DNA of 6,662 bases from Defluviitaleaceae bacterium (GCA_009787945.1 WQSI01000097.1:1-6662); one strand, 5' to 3'; numbered from the stretch's first letter, positions 1-5,360 are shown. Notes: a model not told the origin generated them from the letters alone. A program made the numbers and translations.

Positions 1-316
1 CCCCGCCAATCCATATAAAAAACAACATCTCAATCAAGCTCATTGTAGGCGGATGAGCATAATAAGAAATGTTTGCAGGTTGTACAATTTGGATAATCTG
101 TGTCTGCACAACCTCCACAGGAACGGCAATTTCCACAGCAGGCGCAGGCAAAAAGCCCAAAAACGGAGTTAACAACGCCGCTGACATAATTAACCATAGG
201 ACATGACGGCCGTTTGGTGCAAAAACCCGACGCATAAAAGGGGTTAGCGCCAAAACAACCAAAACAATGGGTGTCACCACCAAAGTCGCCGACAAAATAC
301 CGTAAAACAGGGTCAT
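1..316 (-). CDS. M56 family (BlaR1/MecR1-type) membrane peptidase, N-terminal part
   Basis: This is the first 105 codons of a membrane protein that runs off the left edge of the window, so no stop codon is visible. M56 peptidases of the BlaR1/MecR1 type are membrane sensors. On sensing a ligand they activate a cytoplasmic zinc protease domain, which leads to removal of the partner BlaI repressor. Visible here are a first hydrophobic segment (residues about 3-25), a basic turn (MRR, 28-30), and a second segment around 37-58 containing HVLWLIMSAALLTPF, the usual 'hvLWl...llP' pattern of the family. A third segment begins near 96 (MLFFIWIGG). The HExxH zinc motif and any penicillin-binding sensor domain would lie outside the window and cannot be checked. 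The start is ATG with GAGG four bases upstream. It overlaps the blaI-like stop as ATGA, so the two genes are translationally coupled. The M56 call rests on both sequence pattern and context; the signal sensed is unknown. Confidence 0.82.
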   Translation of the reverse strand, partial: MTLFYGILSATLVVTPIVLVVLALTPFMRRVFAPNGRHVLWLIMSAALLTPFLGFLPAPAVEIAVPVEVVQTQIIQIVQPANISYYAHPPTMSLIEMLFFIWIGG

Positions 317-699
317 TTTGCCTCACCAGCCTTTTCGTCTATGTAATTGCGAAGCTCTGCCAAGTCCTTGTCAGAAATGGTGTCACCATCATACAAAGAG
401 GCTATCAAGCCCGTGAAAGAACCGCCATGCATCCGCTTCAAAAAAGAGCGGCTTTCTTTCTCTAAATATTTATCTTCATCCACCACGGCAGTGTAAATGT
501 TTATTTTGCCGCTTTTTATAACACTAACAAACCTTTTATCCACAAGCCGCGCCAAAAAATTTAACACGGTGGTGAGAGCCCATTTGCGCTGATTTCCAAT
601 TTCTTCCATTATCTGGGCAGAGGTAACACCTTCCCCTTGCCTCCAAATAATTTTCATTATAAACAATTCTGCATCAGGTAATCTTAAATTTTCATCCAC
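313..699 (-). CDS. blaI: BlaI/MecI family transcriptional repressor
   Basis: This encodes a 128-residue winged-helix repressor of the BlaI/MecI/CopY family. Such proteins bind as dimers to TACAnnTGTA-like operators and are inactivated through their M56 partner. The pattern LPDAELFIMKIIWRQGEGVTSAQIMEEI (residues 7-34) is the typical N-terminal start of the fold. The recognition helix region is about 43-55 (TTVLNFLARLVDK). The wing follows (SGKINIYTAVV), and the C-terminal dimerisation helices contain YLEKESRSFLKRMHGGSF (78-95). I chose the GTG start at 699 because a strong GGAGG lies seven bases upstream and the resulting length matches the family (about 120-130). A longer in-frame reading from an ATG at 774 would add 25 residues that run through the promoter and is rejected. 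The gene sits directly before, and overlaps, the M56 gene. It is very likely autoregulated through the operator in its own promoter. Use of the name blaI is by family; the regulated genes may have nothing to do with beta-lactamase. Confidence 0.93.
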   Translation of the reverse strand: MDENLRLPDAELFIMKIIWRQGEGVTSAQIMEEIGNQRKWALTTVLNFLARLVDKRFVSVIKSGKINIYTAVVDEDKYLEKESRSFLKRMHGGSFTGLIASLYDGDTISDKDLAELRNYIDEKAGEAK

Positions 700-706
700 T
701 TTATCC

Positions 707-711
707 CCTCC
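707..711 (-). promoter_or_regulatory. Ribosome binding site that fixes the blaI GTG start
   Basis: GGAGG (within GGGAGGGG on the minus strand) lies seven bases upstream of the GTG at 699. It decides the start in favour of this GTG over the upstream ATG at 774. It also lies only a few bases after the predicted transcription start near 715, so the leader would be about 16 nt. Confidence 0.85.
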
Positions 712-721
712 CTTCACTCTA

Positions 722-750
722 ATTTTACACTCGTAAAACCAATTTGTCAA
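722..750 (-). promoter_or_regulatory. Promoter of the blaI-M56 operon
   Basis: On the minus strand a perfect -35 box TTGACA (745-750) is separated by exactly 17 bases from a -10 box TAAAAT (722-727), one base from consensus. The predicted start of transcription is near 715. This is the best promoter match in the window. The spacer and the -10 box are covered by the palindrome at 723-738, so a bound repressor would block RNA polymerase directly. Confidence 0.85.
723..738. promoter_or_regulatory. Probable BlaI operator (autoregulatory)
   Basis: TTTTAC-ACTC-GTAAAA is a perfect 6-4-6 inverted repeat. Its core TACActCGTA differs by one base from the TACAnnTGTA half-site pattern known for BlaI/MecI operators. 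It lies between and over the -35 and -10 boxes of the blaI promoter, the expected place for autorepression. It is 20 bases upstream of the -35 box of the divergent dehydrogenase promoter, so it need not control that gene. Confidence 0.72.
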
Positions 751-758
751 CCTTTTTC

Positions 759-787
759 TTGAAGAGCTGCGCAAAACCTGTTATAAT
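759..787 (+). promoter_or_regulatory. Promoter of the short-chain dehydrogenase gene
   Basis: A -35-like TTGAAG (759-764, 4 of 6 consensus bases) lies exactly 17 bases before a perfect TATAAT (782-787). Transcription would start near 794, which is at the ribosome binding site GGAGGG (794-799) itself. The leader would therefore be only about 12 nt. The promoter is back to back with the blaI promoter. Confidence 0.7.
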
Positions 788-805
788 TAGCCTGGAGGGA
801 TTTTT

Positions 806-1528
806 ATGACATTTGAAAACAAAGTTGTTGTGATAACAGGCGGAGCTTCTGGCATCGGCAAGACCATCGCCCAAGAATTTACCGAAAAAGGGTCAAAAGT
901 TTGTGTGATTGATATTTTGCCAAATGGCTACTTTCAAGGTGATGTTGGCGACCAGCGCACACTGGAAATATTTGCTGACAAAGTAATTACAGAACATGGG
1001 AAGGTTGATTTTCTCATTAACAACGCCCCGCCGCCTATGAAGGGCATAAATGAATGTACTTTCCAAGATTTTAGCCGAGCATTACAAATTGGCGTAACCG
1101 CGGCATTTTACCTTACCAAGCTGTTTATGCCCCATTTTACAAGAAACTCCGCAATTGTGAACATTTCATCCACCCGCGCTATTATGAGCCAACCTCAAAC
1201 AGAAAGCTATACAGCCGCAAAGGGCGGAATTTCAGCACTTACCCACGCTTTGGCGGCAAGTTTGGCGGGGCAGGTGAGGGTGAACACGGTTTCACCTGGC
1301 TGGATTGATGTAAATTTTGCCGAACATCATGGGGCAGATGCCGCCCAACACCCTGCGGGCAGGGTAGGTAACCCCTTAGACATTGCAAGCATGGTGCTTT
1401 TTCTGTGTTCTGAAAAGGCAGGGTTTATCACAGGGCAGGATTTTGTGGTGGACGGCGGCATGACGCGGCAAATGGTATATTCTGGCGACTATGGTTGGGA
1501 GTTAAAACACGACCATAACCAAAATTAA
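806..1528 (+). CDS. Short-chain dehydrogenase/reductase (SDR) family oxidoreductase
   Basis: This encodes a 240-residue classical SDR, an NAD(P)-dependent oxidoreductase with a single Rossmann domain in the cytoplasm; the substrate cannot be told. The cofactor loop TGGASGIG is at residues 11-18. An acidic residue at the end of the second strand (D36 in CVIDI) suggests NAD(H) rather than NADP(H). INNA is at 71-74, and the active-site residues are S122, Y135 and K139 (NISS and YTAAK). The PG turn (SPGWI, 163-167) and the C-terminal DFVVDGGM are present. Two deviations stand out. The usual NNAG reads NNAP, and the position usually held by the fourth catalytic residue, Asn, appears to be Gly (G96 in LQIGVTAAF). 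This may be a subfamily trait. The start is ATG with GGAGGG six bases upstream. The gene is alone on its strand, divergent from blaI and convergent with the operon downstream. A short charged tail (after GGM) ends in HDHNQN. Confidence 0.92.
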   Translation: MTFENKVVVITGGASGIGKTIAQEFTEKGSKVCVIDILPNGYFQGDVGDQRTLEIFADKVITEHGKVDFLINNAPPPMKGINECTFQDFSRALQIGVTAAFYLTKLFMPHFTRNSAIVNISSTRAIMSQPQTESYTAAKGGISALTHALAASLAGQVRVNTVSPGWIDVNFAEHHGADAAQHPAGRVGNPLDIASMVLFLCSEKAGFITGQDFVVDGGMTRQMVYSGDYGWELKHDHNQN

Positions 1529-1558
1529 AGGGTTGACGACAAACCTCCAAGACTATTA

Positions 1559-1718
1559 GACCTGTTCCGAAACCTGCTTTCGTCAGATTTTTGAGGATTT
1601 TTGTTGAAATGCAAGGGGGCAGGTTCCCTGCATACCCAAAGGTATGCAGGGGTTCTGACGCTGTAGCATTTCGGCAAAAAGACCAAAAAGATGGCGGAAT
1701 GAGGTTTCAGAACAGGTC
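1559..1718. mobile_element. MITE-like palindromic element with TA flanks
   Basis: This 160-bp non-coding element has terminal inverted repeats GACCTGTTCCGAAACCT (1559-1575) and AGGTTTCAGAACAGGTC (1702-1718), 17 bp with one mismatch. It is flanked by TA on both sides (1557-1558 and 1719-1720), the target duplication typical of IS630/Tc1-mariner type elements. The halves keep pairing inward: T5 runs at 1590-1594 and 1600-1604 mirror A5 runs on the right. GAAATGC (1606-1612) pairs with GCATTTC (1666-1672), and an 11-bp perfect hairpin sits at the centre (1626-1651). The whole is symmetric around position 1638.5. There is no transposase gene and no room for one, so any movement would need a transposase elsewhere. 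A structured RNA or a non-mobile palindromic repeat is an alternative. Family membership is inferred from shape alone, and no second copy occurs in this window. Confidence 0.65.
1626..1651. repeat. Perfect 11-bp central hairpin of the palindromic element
   Basis: CCCTGCATACC (1626-1636) and GGTATGCAGGG (1641-1651) pair perfectly around a four-base CAAA loop. The hairpin lies exactly at the midpoint of the 160-bp element. On its own it has no T-tract after it, so it is not a separate terminator. Confidence 0.85.
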
Positions 1719-2395
1719 TACTTATCTTGGAGGTTTTTTATTTCTTTTATACATGGCTCTATAAACTCGCAGGCAATGGCGGTTTTGTCCTTGGCGGCAT
1801 ACATTTTGCGCACTGTGGCAGCATCCAAAAGAACCGTTTCTGCAACTTTTTGCGCCTGTTCTTCAGTTAGCTCATATTTCTCGGCAAGGTCGCAAAATAC
1901 GCCATTGCAAATATCCAACATGTCCTTTGTGTCATCTTTAACAAACTTGCCGATTATTTTCTCAAATATGGCACTAAAGACAAAACCCAGAACCCCAGCC
2001 CCAATAACCCCTGCAATTATGCCAATTACGGCATTTTCAAAGAGGATATAGCCAAGCTCCTGCCCTCTATACCAGCCCAATGTGCCGCCTACCAGCAAAA
2101 GTGCCGCCATCGCCACATTTATGATATATTGCTTCAGGGAAATGCGCTTGCGTACAAACAGATATGTGTCAATAGAAACCAACACAACGGCAGAGATTAT
2201 GCGGGTTATGATGTTGGCGCGCAAAAGCTGAAAAGCAGAGCGCATAATAAGCCGTGGACCAATTGTCACGATATTATATAATACCTGCGCCGCCTTGGGG
2301 GCTGCCATTTTTGCCAAATCTTCCTTGCTGCCCACCTTGGATTTTTTCTTAACACCTAATTTAAATTTTTTATAGTCTATTTGTGATTTTTCCAT
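1718..2395 (-). CDS. Glycine-rich multi-pass membrane protein of unknown function
   Basis: I do not recognise this 225-residue protein. It begins with a strongly basic, lysine-rich stretch (1-24). Three hydrophobic segments follow, at about 63-82 (IISAVVLVSIDTYLFV), 91-108 (IINVAMAALLLVGGTLGW) and 120-145. The third contains a glycine-zipper-like run (G125, G129, G132, G134, G137), a pattern known for close helix packing or oligomerisation in membranes. A soluble, charged helical tail covers about 150-225, including LTEEQAQKVAETVLLDAATVRKM. It is the last gene of the operon. Its ATG overlaps the end of the SLOG gene by 19 nt and has no good ribosome binding site of its own (GGGG is 17 bases away), so translation is probably coupled. 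The stop TAG lies within the right flank of the inserted palindromic element, and the final codons form the right arm of the old terminator stem. No function is assigned. Confidence 0.82.
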   Translation of the reverse strand: MEKSQIDYKKFKLGVKKKSKVGSKEDLAKMAAPKAAQVLYNIVTIGPRLIMRSAFQLLRANIITRIISAVVLVSIDTYLFVRKRISLKQYIINVAMAALLLVGGTLGWYRGQELGYILFENAVIGIIAGVIGAGVLGFVFSAIFEKIIGKFVKDDTKDMLDICNGVFCDLAEKYELTEEQAQKVAETVLLDAATVRKMYAAKDKTAIACEFIEPCIKEIKNLQDK

Positions 2396-2874
2396 AAATT
2401 TATAATATTCAACCCCTTTTCTTCTGCATAATCATGGGTGTGCCGCGTGCCGCCTGCCTTGCCCGAATAAAAGCAAATCAAACGGCTGCTATTATCCACT
2501 AAATAGCGGTTTCGCTGGTGATAACATCCCGTCACATACCCTTCGTTAAGGTAAATTGCCTGGTCACAATACTGCAAAACCTCGTCATGGCGCACTTTCC
2601 AATCTTTCGCCCATTTAACCTCCTGCCCGCGGAAGGGTATGGCGGCAACAAGCTCCACATCATAATGGTTTTTCGCCAAAATTACAGCTTCTGCGGCTAT
2701 TATATCAAAACCTCTCGCCATGCCGTTATAGAAACGGTTACAACCTTGATGTATAGCGTCATCTATGGCTTTTGCAAGCATTATTTGAAAGACATGCCCC
2801 TCGTATGAGCCTGTCCAGCTAAAGCTTGCATCCCGATGCCCAGAAAAACAACATGAAAAAGATGTTTTATCCAC
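2377..2874 (-). CDS. SLOG family protein (DUF1273/YpsA-like)
   Basis: This encodes a 165-residue single-domain protein of the SLOG/DUF1273 type, a Rossmann-like fold thought to bind nucleotides or nucleotide-derived ligands. B. subtilis YpsA is a distant relative linked to cell division and stress. Visible hallmarks are SGHR at 11-14 (usually TGHR) and NGMARGFDIIAAE at 50-62, matching the family's G-M-A-x-G-x-D loop and Glu. Also present are VAAIPF (76-81) and NRYLVDNSSRLICFY (122-136), followed by GGT (141-143). Length matches the family. The start is GTG, which overlaps the hemZ stop in the eight bases GTGGATAA. It gives the usual short N-terminus before the first strand. AGGCGG lies nine bases upstream as a modest ribosome binding site. 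It is in the middle of the operon, between hemZ and a membrane protein whose start it overlaps. The ligand and role are unknown; a sensor role is inference. Confidence 0.87.
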   Translation of the reverse strand: MDKTSFSCCFSGHRDASFSWTGSYEGHVFQIMLAKAIDDAIHQGCNRFYNGMARGFDIIAAEAVILAKNHYDVELVAAIPFRGQEVKWAKDWKVRHDEVLQYCDQAIYLNEGYVTGCYHQRNRYLVDNSSRLICFYSGKAGGTRHTHDYAEEKGLNIINLWKNHK

Positions 2875-4300
2875 CTAAAGCCACCGCCTTTTTAGCGAGT
2901 ATCTCGTCAATGCGCCCGATATACTGGTCCAAATCGCGGATGTTGACAATACGGTCAATTTGCCCTGTGGAAGAATTAACAAGCTTTGATATTGACCCGC
3001 AACCTGCCGCGTATACAGAGCGGGTTTCCTCCATCATATGAATGTTATAACGCCCTTCAAATCCAGGTTTGCTGTACCCAACATTTTCAAAATTTCCTGG
3101 GGAATTTTTTTGGCGGTATAAATAATATGGCGCAAGCCCTGCGTTTTTCATGGCTTTGGAGGTTTCATAGAGCATTTCCTCCAAAACTGTATAATCTGTT
3201 TTGTCAAAATTGCCTAAATCCTCTTTTAGCTTAGATGCCCGTTTAATCGCCAAAGTGTGTACAGTGACAGAATTTGGTTCAAGGGCTGTAATTCCCTGCA
3301 AAGTGCGGTTTACATCCTCGGCAGTTTCGTCTGTTAGCCCCAAAATCAGGTCTATGTTAATGTGGTCAAAACCATGACTGCGCGCCGCGTCATAAGCCTT
3401 AAAAAATTCCCCAGTGGTGTGGGCTCTGCCAATTTTATCCAATGTTGCCTGTTTCAGGGTTTGAGGGTTGATTGTCAACCGCGTAACGCCAAAGCGGCGC
3501 ATTAGCAACAGCTTTTCTGTGGTTATTGTGTCAGGACGGCCTGCCTCCACAGTGTATTCAAGGGTTTTTTCCACGTTGAAATTGCGGTGGATGGCTTCTA
3601 GTAATAACTGTAAATCTGATGCATCAAGGGCAGTTGGTGTGCCGCCGCCTATGTAAATATTTTCCACAAACTTATTGCGGGTAACTTGCCCTAAATGGTC
3701 AATTTCCTTGATTAGAGCGGTCATATATCCCCCAACACGCCCGCCAAATTTGCCGACAGGATAGGCAGAAAAGCTACAATAATGACAAATTGTTGGGCAA
3801 AATGGAATACTTATATAAATGCTAACCGAATCCTCGGGGCTTGTTGTCATAAGACGACCTTGAGCCTCTGCCACATCGGCACAAAGTAGGGCTTTTCCAG
3901 GCTCTACCAGATACCGAGCCATCATATCCAATGACGCTTGCTCTTTGGTCATCCCCCGCGCCAAAGCCGAAGTTATCAGCTTCGCAGGGCGTATCCCTGT
4001 TAGCAACCCCCAAGGGGGGACATATCCCGTAAATTCAGACAAAACCCGATAAATCGCTGAAGCAACAGGTTTTGCTTCCGTGTCACCATCTTCCTTAGGG
4101 GGCGAATGGGCGTGATGCGCCATCACCCCATCCCGAAAAAGCCCTGCAAAAACAGCTCCATCATCAGTTTTTTCCACCGCAAGGCAAAGCCCTTCCTTCG
4201 GCACATCCTCCACCAATTCAAATCCCACATGATGAAAAAACACCTGTGCCATAACCTGCACGTCGTTATGGGAAATATTATCAGAAACCACAAATTTCAT
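2867..4300 (-). CDS. hemZ: HemZ-type radical SAM protein (coproporphyrinogen dehydrogenase family)
   Basis: This encodes a 477-residue radical SAM enzyme of the HemZ family, related to HemN, which oxidatively decarboxylates coproporphyrinogen III without oxygen. The 4Fe-4S cluster motif CPTICHYC (C168, C172, C175, spacing CX3CX2C) follows SIPF. The SAM-binding GGGTPT is at 218-223. The HemZ signature VPPWGLLTGIRPAKL lies at 94-108, before the radical SAM domain. VEAGRPDTIT (251-260), INPQTL (277-282), YYLYRQKN (392-399) and the C-terminal GCGSISK (433-439) also fit HemZ rather than HemN or HemW. The ATG at 4300 is chosen because it shares one base with the upstream protease stop (TAATG), with GGTGG just before it. 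An in-frame ATG at 4369 would add 23 residues overlapping the protease gene. No other heme gene is visible, and the true substrate in an anaerobe may differ from coproporphyrinogen. Confidence 0.94.
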   Translation of the reverse strand: MKFVVSDNISHNDVQVMAQVFFHHVGFELVEDVPKEGLCLAVEKTDDGAVFAGLFRDGVMAHHAHSPPKEDGDTEAKPVASAIYRVLSEFTGYVPPWGLLTGIRPAKLITSALARGMTKEQASLDMMARYLVEPGKALLCADVAEAQGRLMTTSPEDSVSIYISIPFCPTICHYCSFSAYPVGKFGGRVGGYMTALIKEIDHLGQVTRNKFVENIYIGGGTPTALDASDLQLLLEAIHRNFNVEKTLEYTVEAGRPDTITTEKLLLMRRFGVTRLTINPQTLKQATLDKIGRAHTTGEFFKAYDAARSHGFDHINIDLILGLTDETAEDVNRTLQGITALEPNSVTVHTLAIKRASKLKEDLGNFDKTDYTVLEEMLYETSKAMKNAGLAPYYLYRQKNSPGNFENVGYSKPGFEGRYNIHMMEETRSVYAAGCGSISKLVNSSTGQIDRIVNIRDLDQYIGRIDEILAKKAVALGG

Positions 4301-5301
4301 TAGCCCACCATCCACATCAAAATTTGCAAGATAGCCATTATCAAAAACCCAACAATAATTACGACCCAAAAACTAATGCCAAAAGCCGACGGGGTTCGCT
4401 CCCCCTCTGCAACGGCGGCGGCATGTTCGTCAGTAATAACGCCTTCAAGTTGGTTGCGCCGCAGATTGTGATTTCGGAACGGAATGTACAACGCCACAAA
4501 AATACCTGCGCCTACAATTGCCAAAAAGCCCCAAAACAGCAGACCTATCAGCATAATCGTAGAATCTGACGGCATGGGCATATAAGGGTCATAAGCTGCC
4601 ATTTCGCCCCCGCCAATTAAGGTGAAAACCCCCATTAACAGCACAGCAGTGGCGTTTATCACCACATGGCTAAGGACTGGAGCCCAAATGGACTTTGTGT
4701 AATATATAAAATAACACATGAACACACCCAGCAGAAATGCATATGAAAATTGATTAAAATTTTGGTGCAAAATGCCGAAAAACAGCCCGTTTACCATGGC
4801 GGCGGCAAAGATTTTAACCTTTCTGTATCCAGTAAAGACTATGCCTCGCAACGCCACCTCCTCAAAAATCGAAGGTAGGATGGGAAACAACGCCAACATC
4901 ATCCAAATGCCCCCAGTTTCCATTACTTCGTTAATGGTTGCATCAATGGGGCTTCCAAAAATCATGCTTGTTATTACGTTTATAAAGTTGCCAACAGGGT
5001 AAATTGCCAAAGACAAACCTATGATAAAGAGCCAGTTTTCCCACCCAAGCCGCCTCATGGGCAAAATTTCCCTTATATTTTTGCGTTGTATTATTAGATA
5101 AACAGCGCAGGGTATGCCGATGATGCCTGCCTGGGACAGTATTAGCCCCGCCCAAGCAGGCATGACCAATTCGTTGCCTGTAATGAAATAGTGCATGAGA
5201 AAAATCCCAGGAAGCACAAAAACAGACACAATAATCGAAAAAATTAGGATGGAAAGCATAAATATATTTGCCCACAAAGGGCTAGTTGCAGAAATTTTCA
5301 T
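4300..5301 (-). CDS. CPBP family intramembrane metalloprotease (CAAX protease-like)
   Basis: This encodes a 333-residue polytopic membrane protein of the CPBP (Abi/CAAX prenyl protease-like) family, glutamate-dependent proteases working inside the membrane. All three motifs are intact: EEVALR (E147, E148, R152), FGILH (F175, H179) and HVVIN (H212, N216). About nine hydrophobic segments can be seen, near residues 12-37, 50-71, 89-111, 131-146, 162-178, 185-201, 205-229, 248-274 and 308-331. The last two lie beyond the protease core and are joined by a hydrophilic loop at about 275-305 (RNHNLRRNQLEGV and acidic residues after it), an extension past the minimal domain. The start is ATG with AGGAG five bases upstream (5307-5311). 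It is the first gene of the operon, and its stop overlaps the hemZ start by one base. Bacterial relatives act in bacteriocin immunity or peptide processing; the substrate here is unknown. Confidence 0.93.
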   Translation of the reverse strand: MKISATSPLWANIFMLSILIFSIIVSVFVLPGIFLMHYFITGNELVMPAWAGLILSQAGIIGIPCAVYLIIQRKNIREILPMRRLGWENWLFIIGLSLAIYPVGNFINVITSMIFGSPIDATINEVMETGGIWMMLALFPILPSIFEEVALRGIVFTGYRKVKIFAAAMVNGLFFGILHQNFNQFSYAFLLGVFMCYFIYYTKSIWAPVLSHVVINATAVLLMGVFTLIGGGEMAAYDPYMPMPSDSTIMLIGLLFWGFLAIVGAGIFVALYIPFRNHNLRRNQLEGVITDEHAAAVAEGERTPSAFGISFWVVIIVGFLIMAILQILMWMVG

Positions 5302-5306
5302 AAAAT

Positions 5307-5311
5307 CTCCT
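5307..5311 (-). promoter_or_regulatory. Ribosome binding site of the CPBP protease gene
   Basis: AGGAG on the minus strand lies five bases upstream of the ATG at 5301. It is the strongest ribosome binding site of the four-gene operon. The later genes rely on overlapping starts instead. Confidence 0.85.
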
Positions 5312-5317
5312 ATCCAC

Positions 5318-5346
5318 TTGCTTTTTTCTCTATAATATCATATAAT
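5318..5346 (+). promoter_or_regulatory. Possible promoter of the MATE transporter gene
   Basis: TTGCTT (5318-5323, 3 of 6 consensus bases) lies 17 bases before a perfect TATAAT (5341-5346). Transcription would start near 5353, the first base of the transporter's ATG, implying a leaderless or nearly leaderless message. A second perfect TATAAT at 5331-5336 has no recognisable -35 at the right distance, but could give a short leader starting near 5343. Confidence 0.5.
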
Positions 5347-5360
5347 AAAAGTATGCGCAA
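5332..5360 (-). promoter_or_regulatory. Possible promoter of the CPBP-hemZ-SLOG-membrane protein operon
   Basis: On the minus strand TTGCGC (5355-5360, weak, 3 of 6) is 17 bases from TATTAT (5332-5337, one base from consensus). Transcription would start near 5325, giving a leader of about 24 nt that contains the AGGAG site. The -35 box falls inside the first codons of the divergent transporter gene, and the -10 overlaps that gene's promoter. The region is AT-rich enough that other pairings are possible. Confidence 0.45.

Larger units (their letters stand above)
1541..1739 (+). terminator. Intrinsic terminator of the dehydrogenase gene, split by an insertion
   Basis: AAACCTCCAAGA (1541-1552) and TCTTGGAGGTTT (1725-1736) are perfect 12-bp inverted repeats. 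The right arm runs straight into six T (1734-1739). This is the stem and U-tract of an intrinsic terminator for the plus-strand gene that ends at 1528. The 'loop' is now 172 bases because the palindromic element at 1559-1718 sits inside it. Without the element and one TA, the loop would be ten bases. The reverse reading has only TTT after the stem, so it is a weaker terminator for the operon. The right arm also encodes the last codons of the membrane-protein gene. Confidence 0.7.

Noticed and set aside
30..326. A cysteine-rich 98-residue open frame on the minus strand.
   Set aside because: It is an out-of-frame reading of the M56 gene, whose own frame shows the expected membrane helices, a ribosome binding site and coupling to blaI.
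723..738. Control of the divergent dehydrogenase by the BlaI operator.
   Set aside because: The operator is upstream of that gene's -35 box and does not overlap its promoter. Control is possible but not supported by position.
700..774. A 25-residue N-terminal extension of BlaI from an upstream ATG.
   Set aside because: It would be encoded by the promoter and operator, upstream of the transcription start, and has no family match. The GTG at 699 has an excellent ribosome binding site.
1541..1739. Riboswitch or attenuator interpretation of the structured intergenic region.
   Set aside because: It lies between two converging genes at both 3' ends, so there is no downstream start codon for it to control.
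1776..2051. Plus-strand open frames inside the operon (also near 2518-2808, 3468-3656, 4106-4303 and 4772-5002) and minus-strand frames inside the transporter.
   Set aside because: They are antisense shadows of well-supported genes and show no family motifs or ribosome binding sites that I can see.
4301..4369. A 23-residue N-terminal extension of HemZ.
   Set aside because: It overlaps the protease gene in another frame, while the TAATG junction at 4298-4302 gives a natural coupled start and the right protein length.
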